DNA of 19,718 bases from assembly GCA_900544345.1 (NCBI GenBank), contig UQUR01000016.1, forward strand, positions 1 through 19,718, given 5' to 3'. The translations under genes were made by a program, and so were the position numbers. Source of the DNA: an uncultured Sutterella sp. (lineage in GTDB: Bacteria; Pseudomonadota; Gammaproteobacteria; Burkholderiales; Burkholderiaceae_F). This document shows, one piece after another, positions 9,201-16,086 of the stretch (within the stretch, counting starts at the first letter, position 1; every line of letters starts with the position of its first letter). The notes under the pieces are model-generated. The model did no database searches, was not told where the DNA came from, and saw only the letters and a program-made list of their open reading frames with translations.

Positions 9201-11762
9201 AAGGGGGCCAAGGAGCACAACTTAAAAAATATTTCCGTTGATATCCCGCACGACCGATTTACAGTGGTCACCGGTGCATCAGGCTCCGGAAAATCTACTT
9301 TGGCCTTTGATATTGTGTTTAAAGAAGGACAGCGCCGCTATCTGGAATCTTTAAACGCGTATGCCCGCTCAATTGTGCAGCCTGCAAGCAAACCCAACGT
9401 GGACTCCATCACCGGTATTGCTCCGACTGTTGCCATTGAACAGCGCACTTCCCGCGGCGGCCGCAAGTCAACGGTTGCTACGATGACTGAGCTTTATCAC
9501 TTCATGCGGCTTATTTTTGTGAAACTCGGCCGCCAGTACTGCCCGGACTGTGATGTTGAAGTGGAGCCCAAGTCCTTCCCCGCCATTGTCTCAACCGTGA
9601 TGAGCCGCTACAAGGGGCAAAGTGTGCATGTCATGGCGCCTCTTGTGAGTAAACGCAAAGGTATTTACACCGATCTTGCCAAGTGGGCTAACAAAAAGGG
9701 TTATTCCCAACTTTATGTGGACGGCAAGTTTGTGAGCACGGAAAAATTCCCGAAGCTCGCCCGCTATAAAGATCACACTATTGAATTGCCGGTTGCCCGC
9801 ATTGACGTCAGAGTCGATGATGAAAAAACGCTCAAGCGCGTTCTGCAGGAAGCTATCACGATCGGCAAAGGCGTTGTGACTGTTTTGGATGAAGAAAATT
9901 GCGAAACCATTTTCTCAACGCATCGGGCCTGCCCCATCTGCGGCCGCAGTTTCCCGGAACTTGATCCCCGGCTTTTCTCCTATAACTCCTCCATGGGGTG
10001 GTGCCCGACTTGTTTCGGCACGGGCCTTTTAATCGAGGGCTTTGATGAAACCGCTACCGGAGAAGAGCGTATTTGGGCAGATGCGCAAAGCCAACCCTGT
10101 CCGACTTGCCACGGAGAACGCTTAAACGAAGTCGCCAGAGCTGTTCGCTTTGCCGGACTTAATATTGCTCAGATGGCCCGCATGACAGTCTCGGAGGCTT
10201 CTGCCTTTTTCAAAACACTGAAACTTACCGGACGGGAAGCAGACATTGCTGAAGATGCACTCAAAGAAATCCGCCTGCGTCTGCAGTTTTTGGAAAAAGT
10301 GGGATTGGGCTACCTAACGCTTGACCGATCTTCTCCGAGTCTCTCGGGCGGAGAGGCTCAGCGCATCCGCTTAGCCTCGCAATTAGGCAGCAACCTTCAG
10401 GGCGTCTGCTACATCCTTGATGAACCTACAATCGGGCTGCACCCGAGAGATAACCGCTTGCTTTTGGACTCTCTGAAAGCGCTTGTGAAAAAAGGCAATA
10501 CGCTTTTGGTGGTTGAGCACGACGAAGATACGATTCGTGAGGCCGACTATGTCATTGACGTGGGCCCCGGAGCCGGTGTGAGAGGCGGTGAAATCATCGC
10601 AACGGGTACCGTTAAAGACATTATGAAAAATAAGCGCTCTTTGACCGGGCGTTACCTCTTAAAGCCCATCGAGCACACCTTTATTCCTAAACGACTGGTC
10701 GACAGTGACACTCAATGGCTCAGCATAAAAAAGCCCAGGCTCAATAACCTTAAAGCTCGCGAGATCCGTATTCCTCTTGGCAGACTCACGGTTCTCACAG
10801 GCGTTTCAGGATCGGGCAAAAGCAGTTTTGCCCGAGGGGTACTGCTGCCCGTTCTCACTGAAACACTCTCAGAGAAAAAGCCCTACCAAGGCGCGCTTTG
10901 TGAAGCGATTGATGGCTTTGAAAATGTTGACCGAGTGCTCGAAGTGGACCAAACACCGATCGGAAAAACGCCTCGCTCCTGCCCTGCTACCTATATCGGT
11001 TTTCTGGATGCTATCCGCAAAGTTTTTGCTGGCACCAACGAAGCACAAGCCAGAGGCTATGGCATTTCTCGCTTTTCATTCAATATGAAGGGCGGGCGCT
11101 GCGAGCTTTGCGAAGGGCAAGGCGTGCGGACCATCGAAATGAACTTCCTGCCTGATGTGAAAATTCCCTGTGAGGCTTGCGGCGGACTCAGATATAACAC
11201 ACAAACACTCGAAGTGCTTTGGAAAGGCAAGTCCATCGGTCAGATTCTCGCAATGGATGTGGACGAAGCGGTTGACTTTTTCAGCACGCAGCCCTCCGTT
11301 GCTCACGCGCTCAAACTCATGCAGGACGTAGGACTCGGATACCTCAGTCTGGGTCAGCCTTCGCCGACACTTTCCGGTGGTGAAGCGCAGCGCATCAAGC
11401 TTGTCACCGAGCTCATCAAGGCTCGAGATGATATCAAACGTCGGGGCTACAAGGTTCCCAAGACCGTTTACGTTTTGGATGAGCCCACGGTCGGTCTTCA
11501 TATGGCAGACGTTGAAAAGTTAATTGCCGTACTGCATAGGCTCGTTGATGCCGGCAATACCGTCATTGTGATTGAACACAACCTCGATATTATGGCGCAG
11601 GCCGATTGGATCATTGACATGGGACCAGAGGGCGGCGTTGACGGAGGCGATGTCGTTGCTCAAGGGACACCCTCTGATGTAATGAAAACCGAGTCACACA
11701 CGGCCCGAGCTTTGCTGGCTTTTAAATGCGAGCACGACAAAATTAAAAACCGCTCTAAATAG
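6213..11762 (+). CDS. uvrA: Tandem double-length UvrA (excinuclease ABC subunit A)
   Basis: UvrA is the damage-sensing ATPase of nucleotide excision repair. This 1849-residue protein is two UvrA bodies in tandem, about 1-970 and 990-1849. Walker A sites (GVSGSGKS or GASGSGKS type) are near 30-40, 653-663, 1018-1029 and 1528-1537. ABC signatures (LSGGE) are at 502, 848, 1377 and 1720, each followed by a DEP(S/T)xGLH Walker B. Zinc-module cysteines are C247/C250/C271/C274, C754/C757/C777/C780, C1240/C1243/C1264/C1267 and C1630/C1633/C1653/C1656. All four ATP sites look intact. The C-terminal half lacks about 86 residues between its first zinc module and the CPTCHGERL motif at C1296 (29 residues, against 115 in the N-terminal half). 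However, it keeps a UvrB-binding-like segment with the E. coli-like APLVSKRKG motif, which the N-terminal half lacks. The start matches other UvrA N-termini, but no good ribosome site precedes it. A canonical 940-residue UvrA may exist elsewhere in the genome. Confidence 0.95.
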   Translation: MDQNIKIFGAKQNNLKNLDVEFETGKITVVTGVSGSGKSSLVFDTLYAEGQRRYVETFSPYARQFLDRMDRPQVERIEGVPPAIAIDQTNPVRTSRSTVGTMTEINDHLKLFFAREAKLFCARCGKLVHADNPGSVYEALKTWSVELSDPRLFILFDVAVPEKMSTEEVTEGLTAQGFTKIYREKTVKGTHYLEVVADRFRFSKAEKSRVIEALENAFKFGKGELSVVAQSDDDKEIIRHFSNRLSCPDCGIDYQKPTDATFSFNSPLGACETCRGFGRVIGVDYSLVIPDESLTLEGGAIKPWNTKTNEECLKDMKRYAKRDGIRLNVPYRDLSENEKKWVIEGEPGWSGKWTRQWYGVKHFFEWLESKAYKMHVRVLLSRYRNYQECPDCHGARLKPEALLWRVGSVEAALSATKGLEFKRHKPSICSYSDDILNTLPGLNLYDLMRLPLSRLLNFFEVLEKEPMDEAGKMVVEEILTRLRYLVDVGVGYLTLERQSRTLSGGEVQRVNLTTALGTSLVNTLFVLDEPSIGLHPRDMDRINRVMQKLKNSGNTLVVVEHDPQVMLAADTLFDMGPGPGEKGGEIIFKGSPTQILKANTLTARYLSGKEKVSSRESQRKFTKKAPAIELIGAREHNLKGISVRFPIGALSVVTGVSGSGKSTLIENILVPALYKAKGMPTESPGHFDALKGADLIENVHYVDQSPIGKTTRSNPASYVGAFDAIRNLFAQTDAAKAREYKAGTFSFNSGDGRCPVCGGNGFEHIEMQFLSDVYLRCSACNGSRYRPEILEITIERGGKSLNIAQVLDLSVSEACDFFKNDSTVVSKLEPLRKVGLDYIKLGQPVPTLSGGEAQRLKIAGFLAQKNSQASKNDLFIFDEPTTGLHFDDIDKLMYSLQELIDRGNTAIVIEHNLDVINCADWVIDLGPEGGDAGGDVVIQGTLEDLIKTERSYTGQALSTYRKTLTGGSITRYFTKETQSRNDENRALVPANDVIAIKGAKEHNLKNISVDIPHDRFTVVTGASGSGKSTLAFDIVFKEGQRRYLESLNAYARSIVQPASKPNVDSITGIAPTVAIEQRTSRGGRKSTVATMTELYHFMRLIFVKLGRQYCPDCDVEVEPKSFPAIVSTVMSRYKGQSVHVMAPLVSKRKGIYTDLAKWANKKGYSQLYVDGKFVSTEKFPKLARYKDHTIELPVARIDVRVDDEKTLKRVLQEAITIGKGVVTVLDEENCETIFSTHRACPICGRSFPELDPRLFSYNSSMGWCPTCFGTGLLIEGFDETATGEERIWADAQSQPCPTCHGERLNEVARAVRFAGLNIAQMARMTVSEASAFFKTLKLTGREADIAEDALKEIRLRLQFLEKVGLGYLTLDRSSPSLSGGEAQRIRLASQLGSNLQGVCYILDEPTIGLHPRDNRLLLDSLKALVKKGNTLLVVEHDEDTIREADYVIDVGPGAGVRGGEIIATGTVKDIMKNKRSLTGRYLLKPIEHTFIPKRLVDSDTQWLSIKKPRLNNLKAREIRIPLGRLTVLTGVSGSGKSSFARGVLLPVLTETLSEKKPYQGALCEAIDGFENVDRVLEVDQTPIGKTPRSCPATYIGFLDAIRKVFAGTNEAQARGYGISRFSFNMKGGRCELCEGQGVRTIEMNFLPDVKIPCEACGGLRYNTQTLEVLWKGKSIGQILAMDVDEAVDFFSTQPSVAHALKLMQDVGLGYLSLGQPSPTLSGGEAQRIKLVTELIKARDDIKRRGYKVPKTVYVLDEPTVGLHMADVEKLIAVLHRLVDAGNTVIVIEHNLDIMAQADWIIDMGPEGGVDGGDVVAQGTPSDVMKTESHTARALLAFKCEHDKIKNRSK

Positions 11763-11771
11763 AGTTCAGAG

Positions 11772-11813
11772 AAATCCTATAGTTCACTATGGAATTTTCC
11801 TATAGTTGACTAT
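11772..11813 (+). repeat. Left copy of a direct repeat flanking the ATPase/DUF4143 gene
   Basis: This segment matches 13105-13146 at 37 of 42 positions in the same orientation, 1333 bases apart. Inside it are two units of a near-palindrome, consensus CTATAGTNNACTATAG (11777-11792 and 11800-11815, the second running just past the repeat). I did not see this consensus elsewhere in the window. Confidence 0.85.
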
Positions 11814-11822
11814 AGATTTTTT
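11777..11822 (+). terminator. Hairpin plus T tract after uvrA (left repeat copy)
   Basis: 11777-11792 pairs with 11800-11815 around a 7-base loop. The 16-position stem has one mismatch (C11785 with T11807) and two G·T pairs. An A and six T (11817-11822) follow. It begins 14 bases after the uvrA stop and fits a terminator, although the stem is A/T-rich. Each arm is itself a near-palindrome, so alternative smaller hairpins or a protein-binding role are also possible. Confidence 0.75.
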
Positions 11823-11831
11823 CGTCTCTCT

Positions 11832-11860
11832 TTGATACCATCAAACTCAATCCATACCAT
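11832..11860 (+). promoter_or_regulatory. Candidate sigma-70 promoter of the ATPase/DUF4143 gene
   Basis: TTGATA at 11832-11837 is separated by exactly 17 bases from TACCAT at 11855-11860, giving 5/6 and 4/6 matches to the consensus. The predicted transcript would start near 11867, only about 11 bases before the ATG. With no ribosome site visible there, the message would be nearly leaderless. Confidence 0.42.
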
Positions 11861-11877
11861 TTTTTCTGTCGAAAAAT

Positions 11878-13092
11878 ATGTATCTGCCAAGAACTGTTGA
11901 AAAAGAAATTCCTCAACTTTGCAAAAATTTCAAAGTTCTGTTGGTGACTGGGATGAGGCAGGTAGGCAAAAGCACCTTACTGCATCATCTGTCGGAAGCT
12001 GACAGAAATTATGTGTCTTTAGATAACTTTGATGATTTGGATCTGGCTGAACAATCCCCCGGAGCTTTTTTCCTTCAACATCCATTGCCTCTATTTATTG
12101 ACGAAATTCAACGTGTTCCAAAGTTGTTTCGCCAGGTAAAGTTCGAGGTTGATAAAAAAAGCGATAACGGTCAGGTTTGGCTATCAGGATCTCAGCGTTT
12201 TTCACTCATGCAAGGAGTCGGAGACTCACTGGCCGGACGAGTTTTTGAGCTCCATTTAATGCCCTTGAGTATTTACGAAAGACTGGGGCAAGGCGCGCTG
12301 CAGCAACCCTATGTCCCCGGTCCGACGCTGCCGAAGCAGCTTTCTGAGTGCTCAACTAAAAAATTGTGGGAAATGATTTGGCAGGGTGCCTGGCCGGCCT
12401 TAATGGATAAGAACGCTAAAGAGCGAGAACAATACTTTGAGGCTTTTATATCGACTTTTCTGGAAAGAGACATCAAAACGCTCGGCAATGTCGATAAGCT
12501 TCGCGAATTCAGGAAATTTATTTTAGCTTTGGCTCTGAGAACCGGTCAGGAGCTGCGCTTAAATAAGTTGGCGGAAATGACCGGCGTCACAGAGCTAACC
12601 GTTCGCCGGTGGCTTTCCGTCGCCGAAGCAAGCGGACTGATCTACCTTTTGCCTCCCTTTCCCAGCAATGCTTCTAAAACTTTAACCAAGTCTCCGAAGA
12701 TTTACTTTGCAGATACCGGTCTTGCTGCCTACTTATGCAAGTTTTCAACACCGCAAGAGATGCAAAAAGACACCAACGCCGGTGCCTTTTTCGAGACATT
12801 CATTGTGACAGAAATACTTAAAAGTTGGCGCCACAACGGACTGGAGCCTGATCTTTATTATTACCGGGACGCAAAAAAACAAACCGAAATTGATCTGATC
12901 ATTCATAGAAACGGTCTGTATCACCCCGTCGAAATTAAGATGTCTTCGCATCCCAAAATCGACATGATCAGGCATTTTTCTGAACTGAGTTCTATCGGAG
13001 TTCCGGTAGGAATGGGCGCCGTTATATGCAACTGTGAGACTCCACGCTTTTTGACTGACAATGTGATTGCTCACTCAATCTGGCAGATATGA
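11878..13092 (+). CDS. AAA ATPase with DUF4143 and PD-(D/E)XK-like C-terminus
   Basis: This 404-residue protein has the architecture of the widespread AAA_14/DUF4143 family, found scattered in bacterial and archaeal genomes and of unproven function. Walker A is GMRQVGKST (25-33), Walker B is LFIDEIQ (72-78), and the sensor-like LSGSQ is at 102-106. The family's GRVFELHLMPLSIYE block follows. FLERDIKTLGN opens the DUF4143 part, then a winged-helix-like stretch (LNKLAEMTGVTELTVRRWL) and a conserved FADTGLAAYL motif. The C-terminus carries D339, E352 and K354 in the pattern EIDLII...PVEIKMS, typical of a PD-(D/E)XK nuclease core, so a DNA-related activity is plausible. No ribosome site precedes the ATG. 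The gene sits between uvrA and a transporter operon and is bracketed by related hairpin repeats, which suggests an accessory cassette. The family call is firm; the function is not known. Confidence 0.92.
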   Translation: MYLPRTVEKEIPQLCKNFKVLLVTGMRQVGKSTLLHHLSEADRNYVSLDNFDDLDLAEQSPGAFFLQHPLPLFIDEIQRVPKLFRQVKFEVDKKSDNGQVWLSGSQRFSLMQGVGDSLAGRVFELHLMPLSIYERLGQGALQQPYVPGPTLPKQLSECSTKKLWEMIWQGAWPALMDKNAKEREQYFEAFISTFLERDIKTLGNVDKLREFRKFILALALRTGQELRLNKLAEMTGVTELTVRRWLSVAEASGLIYLLPPFPSNASKTLTKSPKIYFADTGLAAYLCKFSTPQEMQKDTNAGAFFETFIVTEILKSWRHNGLEPDLYYYRDAKKQTEIDLIIHRNGLYHPVEIKMSSHPKIDMIRHFSELSSIGVPVGMGAVICNCETPRFLTDNVIAHSIWQI

Positions 13093-13104
13093 GCTCGATG
13101 AAAA

Positions 13105-13146
13105 AAATCCTATAGTCCGCTATAGAATTTTTCTATAGTGGACTAT
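13105..13146 (+). repeat. Right copy of the direct repeat flanking the ATPase/DUF4143 gene
   Basis: This is the same orientation and register as 11772-11813. The five differences are at corresponding bases 13117, 13119, 13124, 13132 and 13140. Four are in the hairpin stem and keep or restore base pairing; one is in the loop. It starts 12 bases after the gene's stop codon. Confidence 0.85.
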
Positions 13147-13157
13147 GTTTTTTTTTT
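13110..13157 (+). terminator. Hairpin plus T tract after the ATPase/DUF4143 gene (right repeat copy)
   Basis: 13111-13125 pairs with 13133-13147 in an uninterrupted 15 bp stem (two G·T pairs) around a 7-base loop. Ten consecutive T (13148-13157) follow. This is a convincing intrinsic terminator for the ATPase gene and is structurally homologous to the one after uvrA. Confidence 0.85.
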
Positions 13158-13332
13158 GCACCATCCTTATCAGAAACCTAGGGAAAATCTTCAATTGCGG
13201 TTTGGCTTTCATTGATAGAATGTTGAATTAAGTAGGATCTTTAAGAAAAATGAGGCCGTTTGTCCGTTGTCTCACTTTTTCCGGATCATGCTTGTGCTCT
13301 AAACAATAAAACGACAACTTCGAGGAACCATT

Positions 13333-14322
13333 ATGTCTAAGAAACTCTCTGCGCTTCTGGCAGGGTTGGTTGTGCTTTCCGTTTCGGCAAACGCCGCTGA
13401 ACTTAACGCCTACACCATCATGCCTGAGAAGTACGCATCCCAAATCTTTGCGCAATTCACCAAGGACACGGGTATTAAAGTCAACTTCCTTCGCTTCTCA
13501 ACGGGCGAAGCGCTGGCAAGATTAACGGCTGAAAAAGGCAATCCTCAAGTTGACGTCCTGTTGGGGGGACCTGCCGACATGTATGCCGCGGGCATTAAAG
13601 AAGGTATTTTGGAAGCTTATCGCCCGGCCAACTCCGATGCGATTTCTTCTGCCTACCGCGATCCCAATAATTACTGGACCGGTATCGGTTTAATTCCTCT
13701 GTGCTTTCTCACCAACACCAAATTCTTAGAAAAGAACAAGATGCAGGCCCCGACCAAGTGGGCTGACTTGCTCGACCCCCGCTATAAGAACAACCTGCAA
13801 ATGGCCGATGCACGCACTTCGGGCACTGCAACAGAACGCATCTATTCGCTTGTGAAAGTGATGGGTGAAGACGAAGCTTTTAAGTTCCAAAAGCAGATGA
13901 ATGCCAACGTGCAGATGTACACCAAGAGCGGTGCGGGCGGTGCCATGCCGATTGCAACCGGTCAGTGTGCAGCCGGCATCTTCTACATTGTGGACGCTTT
14001 GGATATTCAGCAGCAAGGCTACCCCGTTACGATTACTTATCCTGAAGACGGTGTGAGCTTCGGTATTGAAGCTACGGGTGTTGTCAAGGGCGGCAAGAAC
14101 AACGCTGAAGCGAAAAAGTTTGTCGACTGGGCAGCGTCAAAGAAATTTGCTGAGTTTATCGTTGCCAATAAGATCAACTATGTGCCGACACGCAATGACG
14201 TGAAGACGAGCAACCCCATCCTCGATCTCACCAAAATCAAAACCATCTCGGTGGATGTGACCTGGAAGGGTGAAAAGCGTAAAGAATTCACCCAACGCTG
14301 GATCAATGAAGTGATCAAGTAA
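13333..14322 (+). CDS. Periplasmic substrate-binding protein of an Fe3+/AfuA/phosphonate-type ABC importer
   Basis: This 329-residue protein is the extracytoplasmic solute receptor of the adjacent importer. A signal peptide is clear: a basic start MSKKL, a hydrophobic core ALLAGLVVLSV, and a cleavage site after ANA near residue 21. There is no lipobox cysteine, so it should be soluble in the periplasm. The mature protein begins LNAYTIMPEKYASQIF and carries PQVDVLLGGPADMY and the C-terminal KRKEFTQRWINEV, as in the FbpA/AfuA/PhnS group (cluster D/F-like). That group includes ferric-iron, hexose-phosphate (AfuA) and 2-aminoethylphosphonate binders. I could not see a clear pair of adjacent iron-binding tyrosines, so iron is not assured. 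GAGGA lies about seven bases before the ATG. The permease gene follows after a 90-base gap that contains a hairpin. The role is sure; the substrate is unresolved. Confidence 0.9.
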   Translation: MSKKLSALLAGLVVLSVSANAAELNAYTIMPEKYASQIFAQFTKDTGIKVNFLRFSTGEALARLTAEKGNPQVDVLLGGPADMYAAGIKEGILEAYRPANSDAISSAYRDPNNYWTGIGLIPLCFLTNTKFLEKNKMQAPTKWADLLDPRYKNNLQMADARTSGTATERIYSLVKVMGEDEAFKFQKQMNANVQMYTKSGAGGAMPIATGQCAAGIFYIVDALDIQQQGYPVTITYPEDGVSFGIEATGVVKGGKNNAEAKKFVDWAASKKFAEFIVANKINYVPTRNDVKTSNPILDLTKIKTISVDVTWKGEKRKEFTQRWINEVIK

Positions 14323-14346
14323 TTTCACCGTATTGAGCTTACAACA

Positions 14347-14396
14347 CCGGAAATAGGGTCAAGTCATTGAGCCTGTTTCCGGCATGTGTATTTTTT
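14347..14396 (+). terminator. Intra-operon hairpin between receptor and permease genes
   Basis: CCGGAAATAGG (14347-14357) pairs with CCTGTTTCCGG (14372-14382), an 11-position stem with one T·G pair. TCAA/TTGA inside the loop can extend the fold. Six T (14391-14396) follow after eight bases. The distance makes it a weak or partial terminator, or an mRNA-stabilising hairpin, either of which would give more receptor than permease. Confidence 0.6.
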
Positions 14397-14412
14397 GTCG
14401 GTTACATTCTCC

Positions 14413-16080
14413 ATGAGTTCGTCCGCATCATCTACCAATAAGGACATGGTTACACGACTGACGGTCGTCATGCTCTGGCTTTTGCTGGGCGTATTTGTCC
14501 TTTATCCGCTCTGCCGCTTATTTGCCATGACTTTCTGGGTCGACGGCAGCTTTACCTTTGCAAACCTGCGCCCCTTCCTAGATAACTGGTATGACAGACA
14601 GTCCGCCATCAACAGTATCCTTCTGGGCTGCTCGGTCGGAGTCGCAGGCACTGCGCTCGGTTTTATTTTTGCTTTTGTCACCACGCGCTTAAATTTGCCG
14701 ACGTGGCTTAAATTTGCCTTGAGCGCGATTACGATTCTGCCCCTCATTTCGCCGCCCTTTACAAGCAGTATTGCCCTTACCCTATTATTGGGACCCAACG
14801 GCATGGTGCTGCAGTTTTTGGGATTGGATAATTTCAATTTTTACGGGTTCTGGGGAACTTTTATTTCTGAAACACTGACGTTTTTCCCCGTGGCCTTTAT
14901 GACGATTTCAACGATTCTGGCCCGCATTGACCCGAACCTGGAAGATGCCGCCTATTCGTTGGGAGCGTCAAGTTCGGAAGTTTTCCGAACCGTCACACTG
15001 CCATTGGCAGCGCCGGGCATTGCCAATGCTTTCCTTTTGGTTTTTTCCTGCTCTTTGGCAGACTTTGCCACGCCGCAGGTTTTAGGCGGTCACTCTTTCC
15101 CTGTGTTGCCGACGCAAGCCTACCTGCAGATTACCGGCATGTATGACTTCAAGGGCGGCGCAGCACTTTCTTTCATGCTGCTTATTCCCGCTTTGGTTGT
15201 CTATGCGCTGCAGCACTATTGGGTGAGCAAAAAGAGTTACGTGACCGTAAGCGGCAAAGCAGGCGGCAAGAGCAGCATCAAAGGTCCCGGCCTTGTCTTA
15301 ACCGGCATCATGGGCAGTGTCGTTGCGATTGTTATCGCTTTTATCATTGCCATTTACGCCGTGATCCTTGTTGGGTCGCTCGTGAAAATCTGGGGTGTCA
15401 ACAACACGATCACCTTTGATAACTATCAGTACGTACTCACGCATGGCATGAAGGCCATCAAAGACACGTTGATTATTGCCTGTATCGGTACGCCTTTGGG
15501 CGGTCTGCTTGCGGTTCTTGTGGGCTACGTTACAACGCGCCTTAAGATTCGGGGCCACAAGACGCTTGAAACCGTCTCGCTTTTAAATTACACGCTGCCC
15601 GGCACCGTAGTCGGTATCGCCTACATCATTGCCTTTAACGACAAGCCGATTATTCTTACCGGTACGATCTACATTTTGATTGCAGCTTATCTTTTCAGAT
15701 ATTCGTCTGCCGGTATCCGCAATGTGATTGCGGCGTTAACGCAAATTGATCCCTCAATTGAGGAGGCCAGCCGAAGCCTTGGCGCGGGCTCTGCCCGAAC
15801 CTTTATTTCGATCACGATTCCGCTTGTGCTGCCTGCAATTCTTGCCGGTATGAAGTATCTCTTCATTCACTCAATGACAGCAATCAGCGCTACGATCTTC
15901 CTCGTATCAGTTAACTGGACGCTGATTACAACACGTATTCTCGAGTGCATGACCGAGCTGCAGTTTGCTCAGGCCTGTGCGTTCTCAGTGATTTTGATTC
16001 TGCTGGTTTTTGTAGCCTCGGGCGCAATGACCCTGCTAGCGAAAGTACTTTGCCGTAACGGCGACAATATTGGAGCCTAA
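14413..16080 (+). CDS. ABC importer permease, two fused transmembrane domains (FbpB/AfuB-like)
   Basis: This 555-residue inner-membrane protein has two MetI-type permease domains in one chain, with about 12 hydrophobic segments. Each domain carries an EAA loop that docks on the ATPase. The first, EDAAYSLGASSSEVF, starts near residue 177 and is followed by TLPLAAPGI. The second, EEASRSLGAGSARTF, starts near 450 and is followed by TIPLVLPAI. This duplicated layout is usual for ferric-iron, thiamine, AfuB and phosphonate-type permeases. The frame opens earlier, at a GTG (14386), but I chose the ATG at 14413 because upstream residues overlap the hairpin/T-tract region and look non-family. No good ribosome site precedes either; AAGGA lies directly before a third ATG at 14446. 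It is followed six bases later by the ATPase gene, so those two are tightly coupled. Confidence 0.9.
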   Translation: MSSSASSTNKDMVTRLTVVMLWLLLGVFVLYPLCRLFAMTFWVDGSFTFANLRPFLDNWYDRQSAINSILLGCSVGVAGTALGFIFAFVTTRLNLPTWLKFALSAITILPLISPPFTSSIALTLLLGPNGMVLQFLGLDNFNFYGFWGTFISETLTFFPVAFMTISTILARIDPNLEDAAYSLGASSSEVFRTVTLPLAAPGIANAFLLVFSCSLADFATPQVLGGHSFPVLPTQAYLQITGMYDFKGGAALSFMLLIPALVVYALQHYWVSKKSYVTVSGKAGGKSSIKGPGLVLTGIMGSVVAIVIAFIIAIYAVILVGSLVKIWGVNNTITFDNYQYVLTHGMKAIKDTLIIACIGTPLGGLLAVLVGYVTTRLKIRGHKTLETVSLLNYTLPGTVVGIAYIIAFNDKPIILTGTIYILIAAYLFRYSSAGIRNVIAALTQIDPSIEEASRSLGAGSARTFISITIPLVLPAILAGMKYLFIHSMTAISATIFLVSVNWTLITTRILECMTELQFAQACAFSVILILLVFVASGAMTLLAKVLCRNGDNIGA

Positions 16081-16086
16081 TCAATC

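Noticed and set aside
11772..13157. Insertion sequence or transposon with terminal inverted repeats
   Set aside because: The flanking copies are in direct, not inverted, orientation (although each is nearly palindromic), the gene is not a transposase, and no target-site duplication is clear.
13158..13332. Promoter of the receptor gene (TTGCGG with TAGAAT, or TTGATA with TAGGAT)
   Set aside because: Both pairs have a 15-base spacer, outside the usual 16-18, so neither is solid enough to annotate.
15219..15558. Antisense and alternate-frame open frames inside the permease gene
   Set aside because: They overlap a clearly coding frame, have no ribosome sites and no recognisable domains.
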